From NCBI GenBank assembly GCA_023953905.1, contig JAMLJA010000014.1:56841-120840 (forward strand): 64,000 bases of DNA. Direction: 5' to 3'. The notes below the pieces were generated by a model. It was not told where the DNA came from. It worked only from the letters and a program-made list of their open reading frames with translations, and made no database searches. The first letter of the stretch is position 1; the number at the start of each line of letters is the position of its first letter. This document shows positions 28,120-36,459 of this stretch, piece by piece. The stretch comes from Rhizobiaceae bacterium. Its GTDB lineage: Bacteria > Pseudomonadota > Alphaproteobacteria > Rhizobiales > Rhizobiaceae. The translations under genes and the position numbers were made by a program.

Positions 28120-29214
28120 CTAGCGTATCTCGGTCCTTGAAATCCGGATTCCGAACCCTTCGAGGCCGACATAGTGGCGCTCGCGCGATGAGATCAGATT
28201 GATTGAGCTGATGCCGAGATCTTTCAGGATCTGCGCACCAAGACCGATTTCGCGCCACTCATTCTCGCGCTGGCGCGCCTCGTCATGGTCTTCCCCCTGC
28301 GCGGGCCGGTTGCGGCCTGGTCTCCCCACTCCGACGGAGCCTTCGCGCAGATAGACGATGACGCCTCGCTGATCCTTGCCCATCTGCAGCATGACTTCGC
28401 GAAGACGCTGGCTGGTTCCAAACACGTCTGCCACGACATCCTCTGTATGAAGGCGCACAGGCACGTCTTCGCCGTCCCTGATGTCGCCAAAGACGATGGC
28501 AAGGTGCTGCATGGATTCCCATGGCAGATTGTAGGTGTGGGCCCTCGCCTTGCCGCCCGGCGTTTCGATCTCAAAGCTGTCAAGGCGCTCGACCAGCGTC
28601 TCCTTGCGCTGCCTGTAGGCAATGAGGTCGGCGACAGACACCTGCTTCAATCCATGCGTCTGGGCAAAGGTGGCGACCTGAGGCCCGCGCGTCACGGTGC
28701 CGTCATCGTTGACGAGTTCGCAGATCACGCCGACCGGTGGCAGACCGGCAAGCTTGCAGAGATCCACCGCGGCCTCGGTATGGCCGGAGCGCATCAGCAC
28801 GCCGCCTTCGCGCGCAATCAACGGGAAAATATGGCCCGGCCGCGTGAAATCCGACGCGCCGGCATTGCCGTTCGCCAAATTGCGCACGGTGAGGGTTCGG
28901 TCGTCGGCGGAGATTCCAGTCGTCGTGCCGTGTTTGAAATCCACGCTTACCGTAAAGGCCGTCGTGTGGGCCGAATCATTGTCCGATACCATGGGCCCCA
29001 GATTGAGCCTCTTGGTATCCTCACGCGTCATCGGCGTGCAGACGATGCCTGAAGTATGGCGCACGATGAAGGCCATCTTCTCAGGCGTGCAGTGAACCGC
29101 AGCGACGATCAGGTCGCCTTCATTTTCGCGCCCGTCATCGTCGGTGACGACGACGATCTCGCCCCGCTCAAAGGCCCGAATTGCTTCAACGACACGTTTT
29201 TGATCGTAGGCCAT
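28120..29214 (-). CDS. ribB: 3,4-dihydroxy-2-butanone-4-phosphate synthase with degenerate RibA-like domain
   Basis: Makes the four-carbon precursor of riboflavin from ribulose 5-phosphate. The N-terminal domain (residues 1-205) is complete: TDDDGRENEGDLIVAA, SGIVCTPM, TGISADDR, RPGHIFPLIAREGGVL, RSGHTEAAVDLCKLAG. The C-terminal part (about 210-364) looks like GTP cyclohydrolase II but reads HTEDVVADVFGTSQR where the real enzyme has the zinc cysteines (C-x10-C-x-C), so cyclohydrolase activity is unlikely; this is the RibBX type. I took the ATG at 29214 (MAYDQKRVVEAI); the frame is open to 29283. No FMN riboswitch is visible in the 130-base gap upstream. Confidence 0.95.
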   Translation of the reverse strand: MAYDQKRVVEAIRAFERGEIVVVTDDDGRENEGDLIVAAVHCTPEKMAFIVRHTSGIVCTPMTREDTKRLNLGPMVSDNDSAHTTAFTVSVDFKHGTTTGISADDRTLTVRNLANGNAGASDFTRPGHIFPLIAREGGVLMRSGHTEAAVDLCKLAGLPPVGVICELVNDDGTVTRGPQVATFAQTHGLKQVSVADLIAYRQRKETLVERLDSFEIETPGGKARAHTYNLPWESMQHLAIVFGDIRDGEDVPVRLHTEDVVADVFGTSQRLREVMLQMGKDQRGVIVYLREGSVGVGRPGRNRPAQGEDHDEARQRENEWREIGLGAQILKDLGISSINLISSRERHYVGLEGFGIRISRTEIR

Positions 29215-29344
29215 GTTATCTCGATTGAATTGCACACATGTTGATCGGCAAAGCGCGCGTCGGCCGATCGGCCGCCGGTGCAACAGCCGTCACGACGCCC
29301 GCCTGTTTGTCCAGATACGCGACATGCAACACTGTGTTCGCGCC

Positions 29345-30442
29345 TTAACCACGTCCCGTCTGGCCGCGATGGCGCAGATAGTGATCAGCAATCGCGCAGG
29401 CAACCATGGCCTCGCCGATCGGAACCGCGCGGATGCCGACGCAGGGATCATGACGCCCCTTCGTCCGGACCTCGACATTGTTTCCGTCGCGGTCGATCGA
29501 CTGGCGTGGCGTCAGTATCGAGGATGTCGGCTTCACCGCGAAGCGGGCGATTACCGGTTGACCGGTCGAAATGCCGCCGAGGATGCCGCCCGCATGGTTG
29601 GACAGGAAAATCGGATTCCCGTCATTGCCCATGCGCATTTCGTCCGCATTTTCCTCACCCGTTATCCGCGCTGACTCGAACCCATTGCCGATTTCAACCC
29701 CCTTCACGGCATTGATCGACATAAGTCCGGACGCGATGTCCTGGTCAAGCTTTGCATAGATCGGCGCACCGAGGCCGGCCGGCACGCCCTCGGCAACAAC
29801 TTCGATCACCGCACCAACCGAAGATCCATTCTTGCGGATCGTGTCCAGATAATCGGCGAATACCTGCACCGATGCGCGATCAGGCGTAAAGAACGGATTT
29901 TCGGCATCGCCGATAAAATCCCAGTCCCAATTGTTGCGGTCGACCGACTTCGTACCCATCGAGACCAGCGCACCGCGAACGACGAGCCCAGGCACCACTT
30001 TTCGTGCCAAGGCGCCAGCCGCCACGCGTGCAGCCGTCTCGCGCGCCGAAGACCGGCCGCCGCCGCGAAAGTCTCTGATGCCGTATTTGACGTCATACGC
30101 ATAATCGGCATGGCCCGGACGATATTGCCGCGAGATCTCGCCATAATCCTTGGAGCGCTGATCGACGTTGCGGATCATCATGGAAATGGGGGTGCCCGTC
30201 GAGACAAGCGTGTCGCCATCCTCTTCCAGAACGCCAGACAGAATCTCCACCTCGTCAGGTTCGCGCCGTTGTGTCACGAAGCGCGACTGACCGGGACGCC
30301 GGCGATCCAGTTCGTTCTGAATGTCGGCGCGGGTGAAACGTATGCCGGGCGGACATCCATCAACGACGCAGCCGAGCGCGGGCCCGTGGCTCTCGCCCCA
30401 GGTTGTCACGCGGAACAGGTGACCGAAGGTATTGTGCGACAT
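29345..30442 (-). CDS. aroC: Chorismate synthase
   Basis: Final step of the shikimate pathway: turns EPSP into chorismate using reduced FMN. The 365-residue protein shows the family blocks [20 protein letters not shown] (start), [45 protein letters not shown] and FAVKPTSSI, near the normal length. I chose the ATG at 30442; the frame is open to 30511 but without similarity. It precedes ribB on the same strand with a 130-base gap. Confidence 0.98.
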   Translation of the reverse strand: MSHNTFGHLFRVTTWGESHGPALGCVVDGCPPGIRFTRADIQNELDRRRPGQSRFVTQRREPDEVEILSGVLEEDGDTLVSTGTPISMMIRNVDQRSKDYGEISRQYRPGHADYAYDVKYGIRDFRGGGRSSARETAARVAAGALARKVVPGLVVRGALVSMGTKSVDRNNWDWDFIGDAENPFFTPDRASVQVFADYLDTIRKNGSSVGAVIEVVAEGVPAGLGAPIYAKLDQDIASGLMSINAVKGVEIGNGFESARITGEENADEMRMGNDGNPIFLSNHAGGILGGISTGQPVIARFAVKPTSSILTPRQSIDRDGNNVEVRTKGRHDPCVGIRAVPIGEAMVACAIADHYLRHRGQTGRG

Positions 30443-30515
30443 GGAGAAAACGCCCCTCAGCCCAATGCGGCTGTCGCGCCGCTTTCTATTGGCGTTTTTG
30501 CGCGGGGTCAAACGC

Positions 30516-30532
30516 CCAAGGCCAGGCCTTGG
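30516..30532. repeat. 17-base odd-centred palindrome upstream of aroC
   Basis: CCAAGGCC-A-GGCCTTGG, a perfect 8-bp inverted repeat around a single base, in the 225-base gap between the divergent aroC and DUF1344 genes. It is 74 bases upstream of aroC and 136 upstream of the other gene. Could be a protein-binding site; no T run, so not a terminator. I see nothing else in the gap beyond a TTGACA at 30595-30600 without a matching -10 box. Confidence 0.5.
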
Positions 30533-30667
30533 CCGTGTATAGCGCGACTGCGCAAAATTGCGGCATCGCGCCCCTATCCAAGGCGTTTTAGTTTTGACAC
30601 ATTCCCCATGTTACTCGTCACCGCTCACGCTAGCGAAGCTCCAGGGTCCGATTTCAAGAGGTATCTT

Positions 30668-30925
30668 ATGCGTATCCTTCTCGGCATTGCCGCCGCAGCC
30701 TTCCTGTTCTCGAGCGCCGCCTATGCCGCTGAAGCCGAAGGTCTGATCAAGGCCATCGACAAGAACAATTCCACAATCACGCTGGATGACGGCGAAAAGT
30801 ACAAGGTTCCCGGCGAGTTTGATGTCGACACGCTGAAGGAAGGCATGGACATTCTGCTTGCCTATGACGTCGTGGGGGGCGACCGCCTCATCACCGACAT
30901 GAACGTATCTGAACCTGCGGAATAG
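30668..30925 (+). CDS. DUF1344 family small exported protein
   Basis: An 85-residue protein: signal peptide (residues 1-20, cleavage near AYA-AE), then a mature part of about 65 residues with EGLIKAIDKNNSTITLDDGEKYKVP and GMDILLAYDVV, the DUF1344 pattern found mainly in rhizobia. This looks like a small beta domain. The ATG at 30668 is set by AAGAGG 6 bases upstream. The in-frame open region further upstream is antisense to aroC. Transcribed away from aroC; its stop is 18 bases from the convergent phosphatase gene. Function unknown. Confidence 0.87.
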   Translation: MRILLGIAAAAFLFSSAAYAAEAEGLIKAIDKNNSTITLDDGEKYKVPGEFDVDTLKEGMDILLAYDVVGGDRLITDMNVSEPAE

Positions 30926-30943
30926 ACGTCACCAAAGACCCGG

Positions 30944-31531
30944 CTAGAGCCAGATCAGGGTGCCGTTCTCGTACTTCAGAACCTTGTCCTGCGGCACTTC
31001 AAGCCGCGCGCACGCCCTTTCGGGGACGTGTTCGATCATTCTGAAAAGCGTGCGAATCACACCGCCATGCGTGACGCAGACGGTCTGCCGGTCGATCTGC
31101 TCGACAAAGGGACGCACCCGTTCCAGCAGCATCTGATAGCTCTCGGCAAGCTGGCCCGGCGGCACAAAATTCCACTTGTCCTTTGACCGGCGTGCGCTTG
31201 ATCCCGGATCGCTCACTTCGAGTTCTGTGTAGGTAGACCCCTGCCAATCGCCGAAATGCAGTTCTTTGAGACGCGGATCGACGCGGTATCCCTGTGGATC
31301 CAGCCCCATGGCGCGCCTGACGCGCTCCATCGTTTCGCGTGTGCGACGCAGTGGACTGGCGACGAAATCGAAATCCGCAGGGTTTGCAATGAGGCCGCGC
31401 AACAACTCGCCGTTGCGCGTTGCCTGCTGCCTTCCGTTCTCATTGATGTCCGTATCGGCCTGGCCCTGAAGGCGGCCTTCCGCGTTCCAACTGGTTTGAC
31501 CGTGGCGCACGAAATAGACAAGCGGGGTCAT
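30944..31531 (-). CDS. Histidine phosphatase family protein (phosphoglycerate-mutase-like)
   Basis: A 195-residue enzyme of the branch that uses a phosphohistidine. The catalytic RHGQTSWNAEGRLQGQAD begins at residue 9, a second arginine region is SPLRRTRETMERV, and the second histidine is in CVTHGGVIRTL. The size fits GpmB/cobalamin phosphatase-like members rather than true cofactor-dependent phosphoglycerate mutase (about 230-250), so the substrate is unclear. It follows fabI by 33 bases on the same strand, as is common in rhizobia. Confidence 0.9.
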   Translation of the reverse strand: MTPLVYFVRHGQTSWNAEGRLQGQADTDINENGRQQATRNGELLRGLIANPADFDFVASPLRRTRETMERVRRAMGLDPQGYRVDPRLKELHFGDWQGSTYTELEVSDPGSSARRSKDKWNFVPPGQLAESYQMLLERVRPFVEQIDRQTVCVTHGGVIRTLFRMIEHVPERACARLEVPQDKVLKYENGTLIWL

Positions 31532-31564
31532 TCTGGCAACGCACCTCGCCGAGGATGGAAGATG

Positions 31565-32383
31565 TCAGTCCTTGACCACGGATATGTCGGGAGCGTCAAC
31601 CGCCTTCATTCCAACCACGTGATAGCCGGAATCGACGTGATGGGTTTCACCAGTCACGCCGCGCGACAGATGCGACAGCAGATAAAGCGCCGAATCTCCG
31701 ACCTCCTCGATCGAAACGGTGCGCCGCAGCGGTGCGTTGAACTCGTTCCACTTGAGGATATAGCGGAAATCGCCAATGCCTGACGCGGCAAGCGTCTTGA
31801 TCGGACCTGCCGAGATCGCGTTGACACGGATGTTCTTCGGTCCCAGATCAGCTGCAAGATATTTGACGCTGGCTTCCAGCGCAGCCTTTGCGACGCCCAT
31901 GACATTGTAATTCGGCATCACCTTCTCGGCGCCATAATATGTCATTGTCAGGATCGAACCGCCCTCGCTCATCAGCTTCTCGGCCCGCTGGGCGACCGCG
32001 GTCAGGGAATAGACCGAAATATCCATGGTCCGCAGAAAGTTGGCATGGGTCGTGTCCACATAGCGGCCTGTCAGCTCATCCTTGTCGGAGAAGCCGATCG
32101 CATGGACGAGGAAGTCGATTTTTCCCCATTCCTTCTCGACAGCAGCGAACACATTGTCGATGGAGGCCGCGTCGGTGACGTCGCAATGTCCGGCCACCAT
32201 CGCACCGAGTTCAGCGGCAAGCGGCTCGACGCGCTTCTTCAGGGCATCGCCCTGATAGGTGAAGGCCAGTTCCGCGCCTTCGGTTGCGCAGGCCTTGGCT
32301 ATGCCCCAGGCAATGGATCGATTGTTGGCGAGCCCAAGAATTATGCCGCGTTTGCCGGCCATCAAGCCGTTTCCACCCGCCAT
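31565..32383 (-). CDS. fabI: Enoyl-[acyl-carrier-protein] reductase (NADH)
   Basis: Reduces the double bond in each round of fatty-acid elongation; target of triclosan in other bacteria. The 272-residue protein is an atypical SDR: GLANNRSIAWGIAKA near the N-terminus (NAD site), VHAIGFSDKDELTGRY, and the catalytic Y-x6-K in NYNVMGVAKAALEASVKYLAADLG, followed by INAISAGPIKTLAASG. Start at 32383 gives a short N-terminal addition; the ATG at 32362 (MAGKRGIILG) is the alternative. Part of the phosphatase-fabI-dnaJ run. Confidence 0.97.
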   Translation of the reverse strand: MAGGNGLMAGKRGIILGLANNRSIAWGIAKACATEGAELAFTYQGDALKKRVEPLAAELGAMVAGHCDVTDAASIDNVFAAVEKEWGKIDFLVHAIGFSDKDELTGRYVDTTHANFLRTMDISVYSLTAVAQRAEKLMSEGGSILTMTYYGAEKVMPNYNVMGVAKAALEASVKYLAADLGPKNIRVNAISAGPIKTLAASGIGDFRYILKWNEFNAPLRRTVSIEEVGDSALYLLSHLSRGVTGETHHVDSGYHVVGMKAVDAPDISVVKD

Positions 32384-32495
32384 GTCGCTTCACTCCGCCA
32401 GTTTCGATTGGCTGGCCCTATGACACAGGAATCATGCGCGTTTCAAGCTCCACTGCAGATCGCAGCGGCAATCGATGCCAATGCGACCGTGCAGA

Positions 32496-33422
32496 TCAGT
32501 CCTGCTTTTTCATCAACGCTTCAAGCTCCGCGTCGCCGCCCTCGGGCAACATCACGCGCACATGAGCGTAGAGATCGGCAGTACCGCCAGCCTTTTCAGG
32601 CAAACCACGTCCCTTCAACCGCAACACCCTGTCTGAACTCGTCCAGGCAGGAACATTGACTGCAAGCCGGCCGGTCGGTGTTTCGACTGGCACCTTCGCG
32701 CCCAGCACTGCTTCCTTGAGGGTGACGGGCACATCCACATGCAGATCGCGCCCTTCAATTCGATAGCGCGGATGCTTGCGGATATGGATCTTCACCAGCG
32801 CGTCGCCGGGCTCGCCTGCGGGCACCTGTTCGCCCTGCCCTTTCAACCGGATGGTCTGACCTTCCTCGACATAGGCTGGCAGTTTCACAGCGATCTTGTG
32901 GCCATCCGGCATGGCAGCCGTGACCTTTGCGGAGGTGGCAACTTCCTCGACCGTGACATCAAGCGTGGCCTGCATATCCTGACCGCGCATCACCCGACCG
33001 CGACCACGACCGCGCGCACCTGACTGAGCCTCGGCAAATGCGTCACCAAATATCTGGCTGAAGAAATCCGCTGATCCATCAGACGAATCAGGACGGCCGC
33101 TGAACTCGAAATGCACGCCTCCCGGGCCCTGCTGACGGCGGAATCCGCCTGCGCCAAACGGGTTGCCGCCGGCCGCGCCTTCGAAGCCCTGGAAGCGAGG
33201 TTTGCCATCGGCTCCGATTTCACCGCGATCAAATGCAGCACGCTGTTTCTCATCGCCCACGACCTCATAGGCCTGATTGACGGCGGAAAAGCTGTCCTTC
33301 GCGGACGGATCGTCTGGGTTCTGGTCCGGGTGATACTTCTTTGCGAGCTTGCGATACGCAGACTTGATGTCCTTGGCGCTCGCCGACTTCGCAACACCCA
33401 ACACTTCGTAGGGATCGCGCAT
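32496..33422 (-). CDS. DnaJ-class chaperone without zinc fingers (CbpA-like)
   Basis: A 308-residue J-domain co-chaperone that stimulates DnaK. The J domain (residues 1-70) has the HPD at 31-33 (KKYHPDQNPDD). A glycine/phenylalanine-rich linker follows (FQGFEGAAGGNPFGAGGFRRQQG in parts), then a DnaJ C-terminal peptide-binding domain (DVTVEEVATSAKVTA, PAYVEEGQTIRLKGQGE, LHVDVPVTLKEAVLGAKV). The cysteine-rich zinc domain of DnaJ is absent, as in CbpA. It lies upstream of fabI on the same strand with a 112-base gap. Confidence 0.94.
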   Translation of the reverse strand: MRDPYEVLGVAKSASAKDIKSAYRKLAKKYHPDQNPDDPSAKDSFSAVNQAYEVVGDEKQRAAFDRGEIGADGKPRFQGFEGAAGGNPFGAGGFRRQQGPGGVHFEFSGRPDSSDGSADFFSQIFGDAFAEAQSGARGRGRGRVMRGQDMQATLDVTVEEVATSAKVTAAMPDGHKIAVKLPAYVEEGQTIRLKGQGEQVPAGEPGDALVKIHIRKHPRYRIEGRDLHVDVPVTLKEAVLGAKVPVETPTGRLAVNVPAWTSSDRVLRLKGRGLPEKAGGTADLYAHVRVMLPEGGDAELEALMKKQD

Positions 33423-33521
33423 ACAATAACCTGTCGAAACGGATGAAATTTCGTCTAGGCTTCTATATGCGGTCTTCTAGGAAGAAATTCCAGATCGCAG
33501 AACTGCAAACCGGCGGATTCG

Positions 33522-33932
33522 TTACATTCTATCGAAGGCGCGCATGAGCCAATCGCCCTGAGCGCCAAGACAGGTTTCGCCCTTGTAGAGCCCGACACCG
33601 TCAAAGCTCTCGCGCGAGGCGGTGAAGCGACGGCAGATTACGCCATCTTCCCGCGTTTCAGAAAGGTCGCTGATCGTGCCGCGTGAACCAGTCTCTGCAT
33701 TTGCCCACGCGAGCGGACCACTGCCGTGTTCCTCCACATCGATAGCCGAAACTGCATTGCGAATCGTAACTGAGTCAGAGACACGTGTCTGGTCTGGAAC
33801 GTTTTCGGCACCTGTCGCGCTGCTGGTGGTAATGGTATCGACGTCGAGTTTGGACATGTCGACGCCCGAAGCGCAGGCGGCAAGGGACGCGCAGCAAATG
33901 CAAAGCACTGCCAACCTTTTCATGGCGTTCAT
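33522..33932 (-). CDS. Small lipoprotein, RT0821/Lpp0805-like
   Basis: About 136 residues. A lipoprotein signal peptide ends in the lipobox LAAC (MKRLAVLCICCASLAACAS), so the mature protein should be anchored by lipid. The C-terminal part (CRRFTASRESFDGVGLYKGETCLGAQGDWLMRA) has the pattern of the RT0821/Lpp0805 surface-protein family, seen in many alphaproteobacteria; function unknown. Start is the ATG at 33932 or 33923, both giving the signal peptide; the frame stays open to 34046 into the divergent pdxH region. Shares the 92-base gap with pdxH. Confidence 0.78.
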   Translation of the reverse strand: MNAMKRLAVLCICCASLAACASGVDMSKLDVDTITTSSATGAENVPDQTRVSDSVTIRNAVSAIDVEEHGSGPLAWANAETGSRGTISDLSETREDGVICRRFTASRESFDGVGLYKGETCLGAQGDWLMRAFDRM

Positions 33933-34024
33933 TCGCGCCACGCCTGGCGCAACCGCTCCAGCCGCTTGCGTGTTAGGTAGCAATGGGCAATGTCCCCGGC
34001 CACAAAAGCTTGCGAGCGTAAGAT

Positions 34025-34639
34025 ATGAGCGATTCTTCCTTAACAACCGGTGACTTCACCGAAAGCCCGGAACCATTCGAGCTGTTCGCGGCGTGGTTGG
34101 AGGATGCCACGGCGAGCGAACCGAATGATCCCAATGCTGTCGCGCTGGCGACCGTTGACCCCGAGGGGCTTCCTGACGTGCGGATGGTACTTCTCAAGGG
34201 TTTCGACCAGGCGGGCTTTGTCTTCTACACGAACTTTGAAAGCGCCAAAGGTCGCGAAATCCTTGCCAACATGAAGGCAGCAATGTGTTTTCATTGGAAA
34301 TCACTGCGCCGGCAGGTTCGCGTGCGCGGCACTGTCGAGCAAGTGAGCGACGCGGAGGCCGATGCCTATTACGCCAGTCGCCCACGCGGCAGCCGGATAG
34401 GCGCATGGGCGTCGAAACAGTCGCGACCACTGGAAAGCCGCTTCGCTCTTGAACGGGCCGTTGCGGAGTTTACAGCGCGACATGCGATCGGCGAAATTCC
34501 ACGCCCTCAGCACTGGTCAGGATTTCGCATCCTGCCCCAGCAGATCGAATTCTGGCACGACCGACCATTCCGGCTGCACGACCGCATGCAATTCACGCGC
34601 AATGGCGGTGGGTGGACAAAGACAAGGCTCTATCCGTGA
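34025..34639 (+). CDS. pdxH: Pyridoxamine 5'-phosphate oxidase
   Basis: FMN enzyme that oxidises pyridoxine or pyridoxamine 5'-phosphate to pyridoxal 5'-phosphate. The 204-residue protein has the expected blocks: [71 protein letters not shown] and the C-terminal [16 protein letters not shown]. Divergent from the lipoprotein gene. The next gene, the cyclase, is convergent with a 24-base gap. Confidence 0.97.
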   Translation: MSDSSLTTGDFTESPEPFELFAAWLEDATASEPNDPNAVALATVDPEGLPDVRMVLLKGFDQAGFVFYTNFESAKGREILANMKAAMCFHWKSLRRQVRVRGTVEQVSDAEADAYYASRPRGSRIGAWASKQSRPLESRFALERAVAEFTARHAIGEIPRPQHWSGFRILPQQIEFWHDRPFRLHDRMQFTRNGGGWTKTRLYP

Positions 34640-34663
34640 ACCTTCGATAGATCCAGGACGCCG

Positions 34664-35656
34664 TCAGCGATTGCCGTCCTGGCCACGCGCGGAGCGCGCA
34701 AGCCGCAGAACGGCAACGGCCGACAAGGCAAGAAACGGCCATACGCCCCAGAACTCTCCGTCCCAGGTGAAAATATTCACCAGCACCACCGTAATCGCGG
34801 TGGCTATCAGGAGGGACAGGAGCCGATCGATCCCCCTTCGACGCGACCATCTCAGTCCCACCAAGAATGCGAAGGCAAGCAAGGGCCATTTCGCCCAGAA
34901 TGGCACTCTTCCCGTGGCGAGATTGGCAGCCACAAGCAAGGCGGGCACGGCCATAAGCAGAATGAGGCGCGAGCGATCCGAGCGCGGATTTGAGACAGGG
35001 TTTGGCCGCGCAGCAGGATCGATCGTCGCATCCCTCGGCGACCCCCATCCCGCGTGAGCGGGCGAGCGCCGCGCTGCGCCAGCAGCTTGAGGAACAGCCG
35101 AGGCGGCATCGGAAACGCCGATCCGTATCGCAAATGCAGGCACGGCTTCACCGATATTCTTGACCTCCAGATCGCCAAGAAATTCGAACCCGACCGCAAG
35201 CTTGTTTCGCACCTGATCGTAGACGGTATTCGAAATCAGGACGCCGCCCGGCGCGGCCTCCGCCTGCAGACGCGCGGCCACATTCACGCCATCGCCATAG
35301 ATGTCATTTGCATCAACGATGACGTCACCGAGATTAATGCCGATCCGATATTTCATCTGCGCGTTCGGCGGCATGCCGGCGTTGCGCTCGGCCAGTTCGA
35401 CCTGGATGTCGATGGCCGCGCGAACCGCAGATACCACGCTTGAGAATTCCGCAATCAGCCCGTCGCCCCAAGTGTTTACGACGCGCCCGTCATAGGCGGC
35501 AATCTGCCGGGAAATGACGTCGCGGGAACTCTTCAGTGTCGAGAAGGTACCTTCCTCATCCGCGCTCATCAGGCGCGAATAGCCTTCGACATCCGCGGAG
35601 AGAATCGTTGTGAGTTTTCGCTGCGTCGTCACAAGCCGCCAGCCTCCGCGATTCAC
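34664..35656 (-). CDS. Class III adenylate/guanylate cyclase with C-terminal membrane segments
   Basis: A 330-residue protein. The catalytic domain is at residues about 10-180: metal-binding aspartate in LSADVEGYSRLM, KSSRDVISRQI, GDGLIAEF, second aspartate in GINLGDVIVDANDIYGDGVNVAARLQ, with the transition-state N and R in that last block. After a Pro/Ala-rich linker come about four hydrophobic stretches (residues 230-325) with WDGEFWGVWPFLA, like 2TM-type domains. Most rhizobia have several such cyclases; the nucleotide and signal are not known. The GTG at codon 9 is another possible start. Confidence 0.9.
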   Translation of the reverse strand: MNRGGWRLVTTQRKLTTILSADVEGYSRLMSADEEGTFSTLKSSRDVISRQIAAYDGRVVNTWGDGLIAEFSSVVSAVRAAIDIQVELAERNAGMPPNAQMKYRIGINLGDVIVDANDIYGDGVNVAARLQAEAAPGGVLISNTVYDQVRNKLAVGFEFLGDLEVKNIGEAVPAFAIRIGVSDAASAVPQAAGAARRSPAHAGWGSPRDATIDPAARPNPVSNPRSDRSRLILLMAVPALLVAANLATGRVPFWAKWPLLAFAFLVGLRWSRRRGIDRLLSLLIATAITVVLVNIFTWDGEFWGVWPFLALSAVAVLRLARSARGQDGNR

Positions 35657-35684
35657 CGTCTATATGGCAATTGCGGCTCTCATA

Positions 35685-36437
35685 TCATGCCTTCTTTCGG
35701 GACATGAAGGCGGTCAGCGCCGCATGTGCCTCTTCAGATGTCAAACGCTCGCGGAAATGGGCGCCCTCTTCGCGAATGCGGTTCACGATCTCTTCGGGGG
35801 ATCCACGCAAAAGGTCGCGCGAGATCTTCAAGGCCTGCACAGGCTTGGCTGCGACCTGCTCAGCTGCGGCAAATACTTTTGCCTCCAGATCAGCCTCGTC
35901 CACGACCTCGTAGATCAGACCGGCGTCCTTCGCCATCGTGGCCGAGAACCCTTCACCGAGACAGAGCAAGGCGAAGGCGCGCTGCCTTCCCATCAATTTG
36001 GGTACGAGCAGGCTGGATCCGGCCTCCGGCACAAGGCCCAGATCGACGAACGGTGTTCGAAACACGGTCCGCGAGGTGGCGAAGGTCAAATCACAATGCA
36101 GGTTCAGCGTCGTGCCGATACCCACGGCAATACCGTCTACGCCAGATATGATCGGCTTTGCCGCACTCGCCAGGGCAATCAGGAAATCCCAAACATCCGT
36201 GCTGTTTTCGCCTCCCGTGGCCACGGCAAGGAAATCGGCAAGATCGTTACCGGCAGAAAAGGCGCCGGGCACGCCCAGAAAGACATGGCAGTGAACGCCC
36301 GGGTCGGCATCGCCATCCGTCAAGGCGCGCGCCATCGCAGCATACATGGCGCTGGTGATCGCATTTTTCTTCTCTGGACGGTTCATGCGGATCACCTGAA
36401 CCGCACCCCGTCGTTCAATCAGAACATGCTCGGTCAT
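35685..36437 (-). CDS. Enoyl-CoA hydratase/isomerase family protein
   Basis: A 250-residue crotonase-fold enzyme. It has MNRPEKKNAIT, the oxyanion-hole block FSAGNDLADFL, SGVDGIAVGIGTTLNLHCDL and the glutamate in LVPEAGSSLLVP; the ending -SRKKA is basic. Crotonases hydrate or isomerise enoyl-CoA in fatty-acid or aromatic breakdown; the exact reaction is not clear, though the single Glu pattern fits the isomerase-like PaaG/ECI branch. It lies 22 bases after the acyl-CoA dehydrogenase gene, so the two probably work in one beta-oxidation-type pathway. Confidence 0.9.
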   Translation of the reverse strand: MTEHVLIERRGAVQVIRMNRPEKKNAITSAMYAAMARALTDGDADPGVHCHVFLGVPGAFSAGNDLADFLAVATGGENSTDVWDFLIALASAAKPIISGVDGIAVGIGTTLNLHCDLTFATSRTVFRTPFVDLGLVPEAGSSLLVPKLMGRQRAFALLCLGEGFSATMAKDAGLIYEVVDEADLEAKVFAAAEQVAAKPVQALKISRDLLRGSPEEIVNRIREEGAHFRERLTSEEAHAALTAFMSRKKA

Positions 36438-36459
36438 TCCGCGTCCTCATGTGCAATCA

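Noticed and set aside
29215..29344. FMN riboswitch upstream of ribB
   Set aside because: The conserved RFN element sequences are missing from the 130-base gap.
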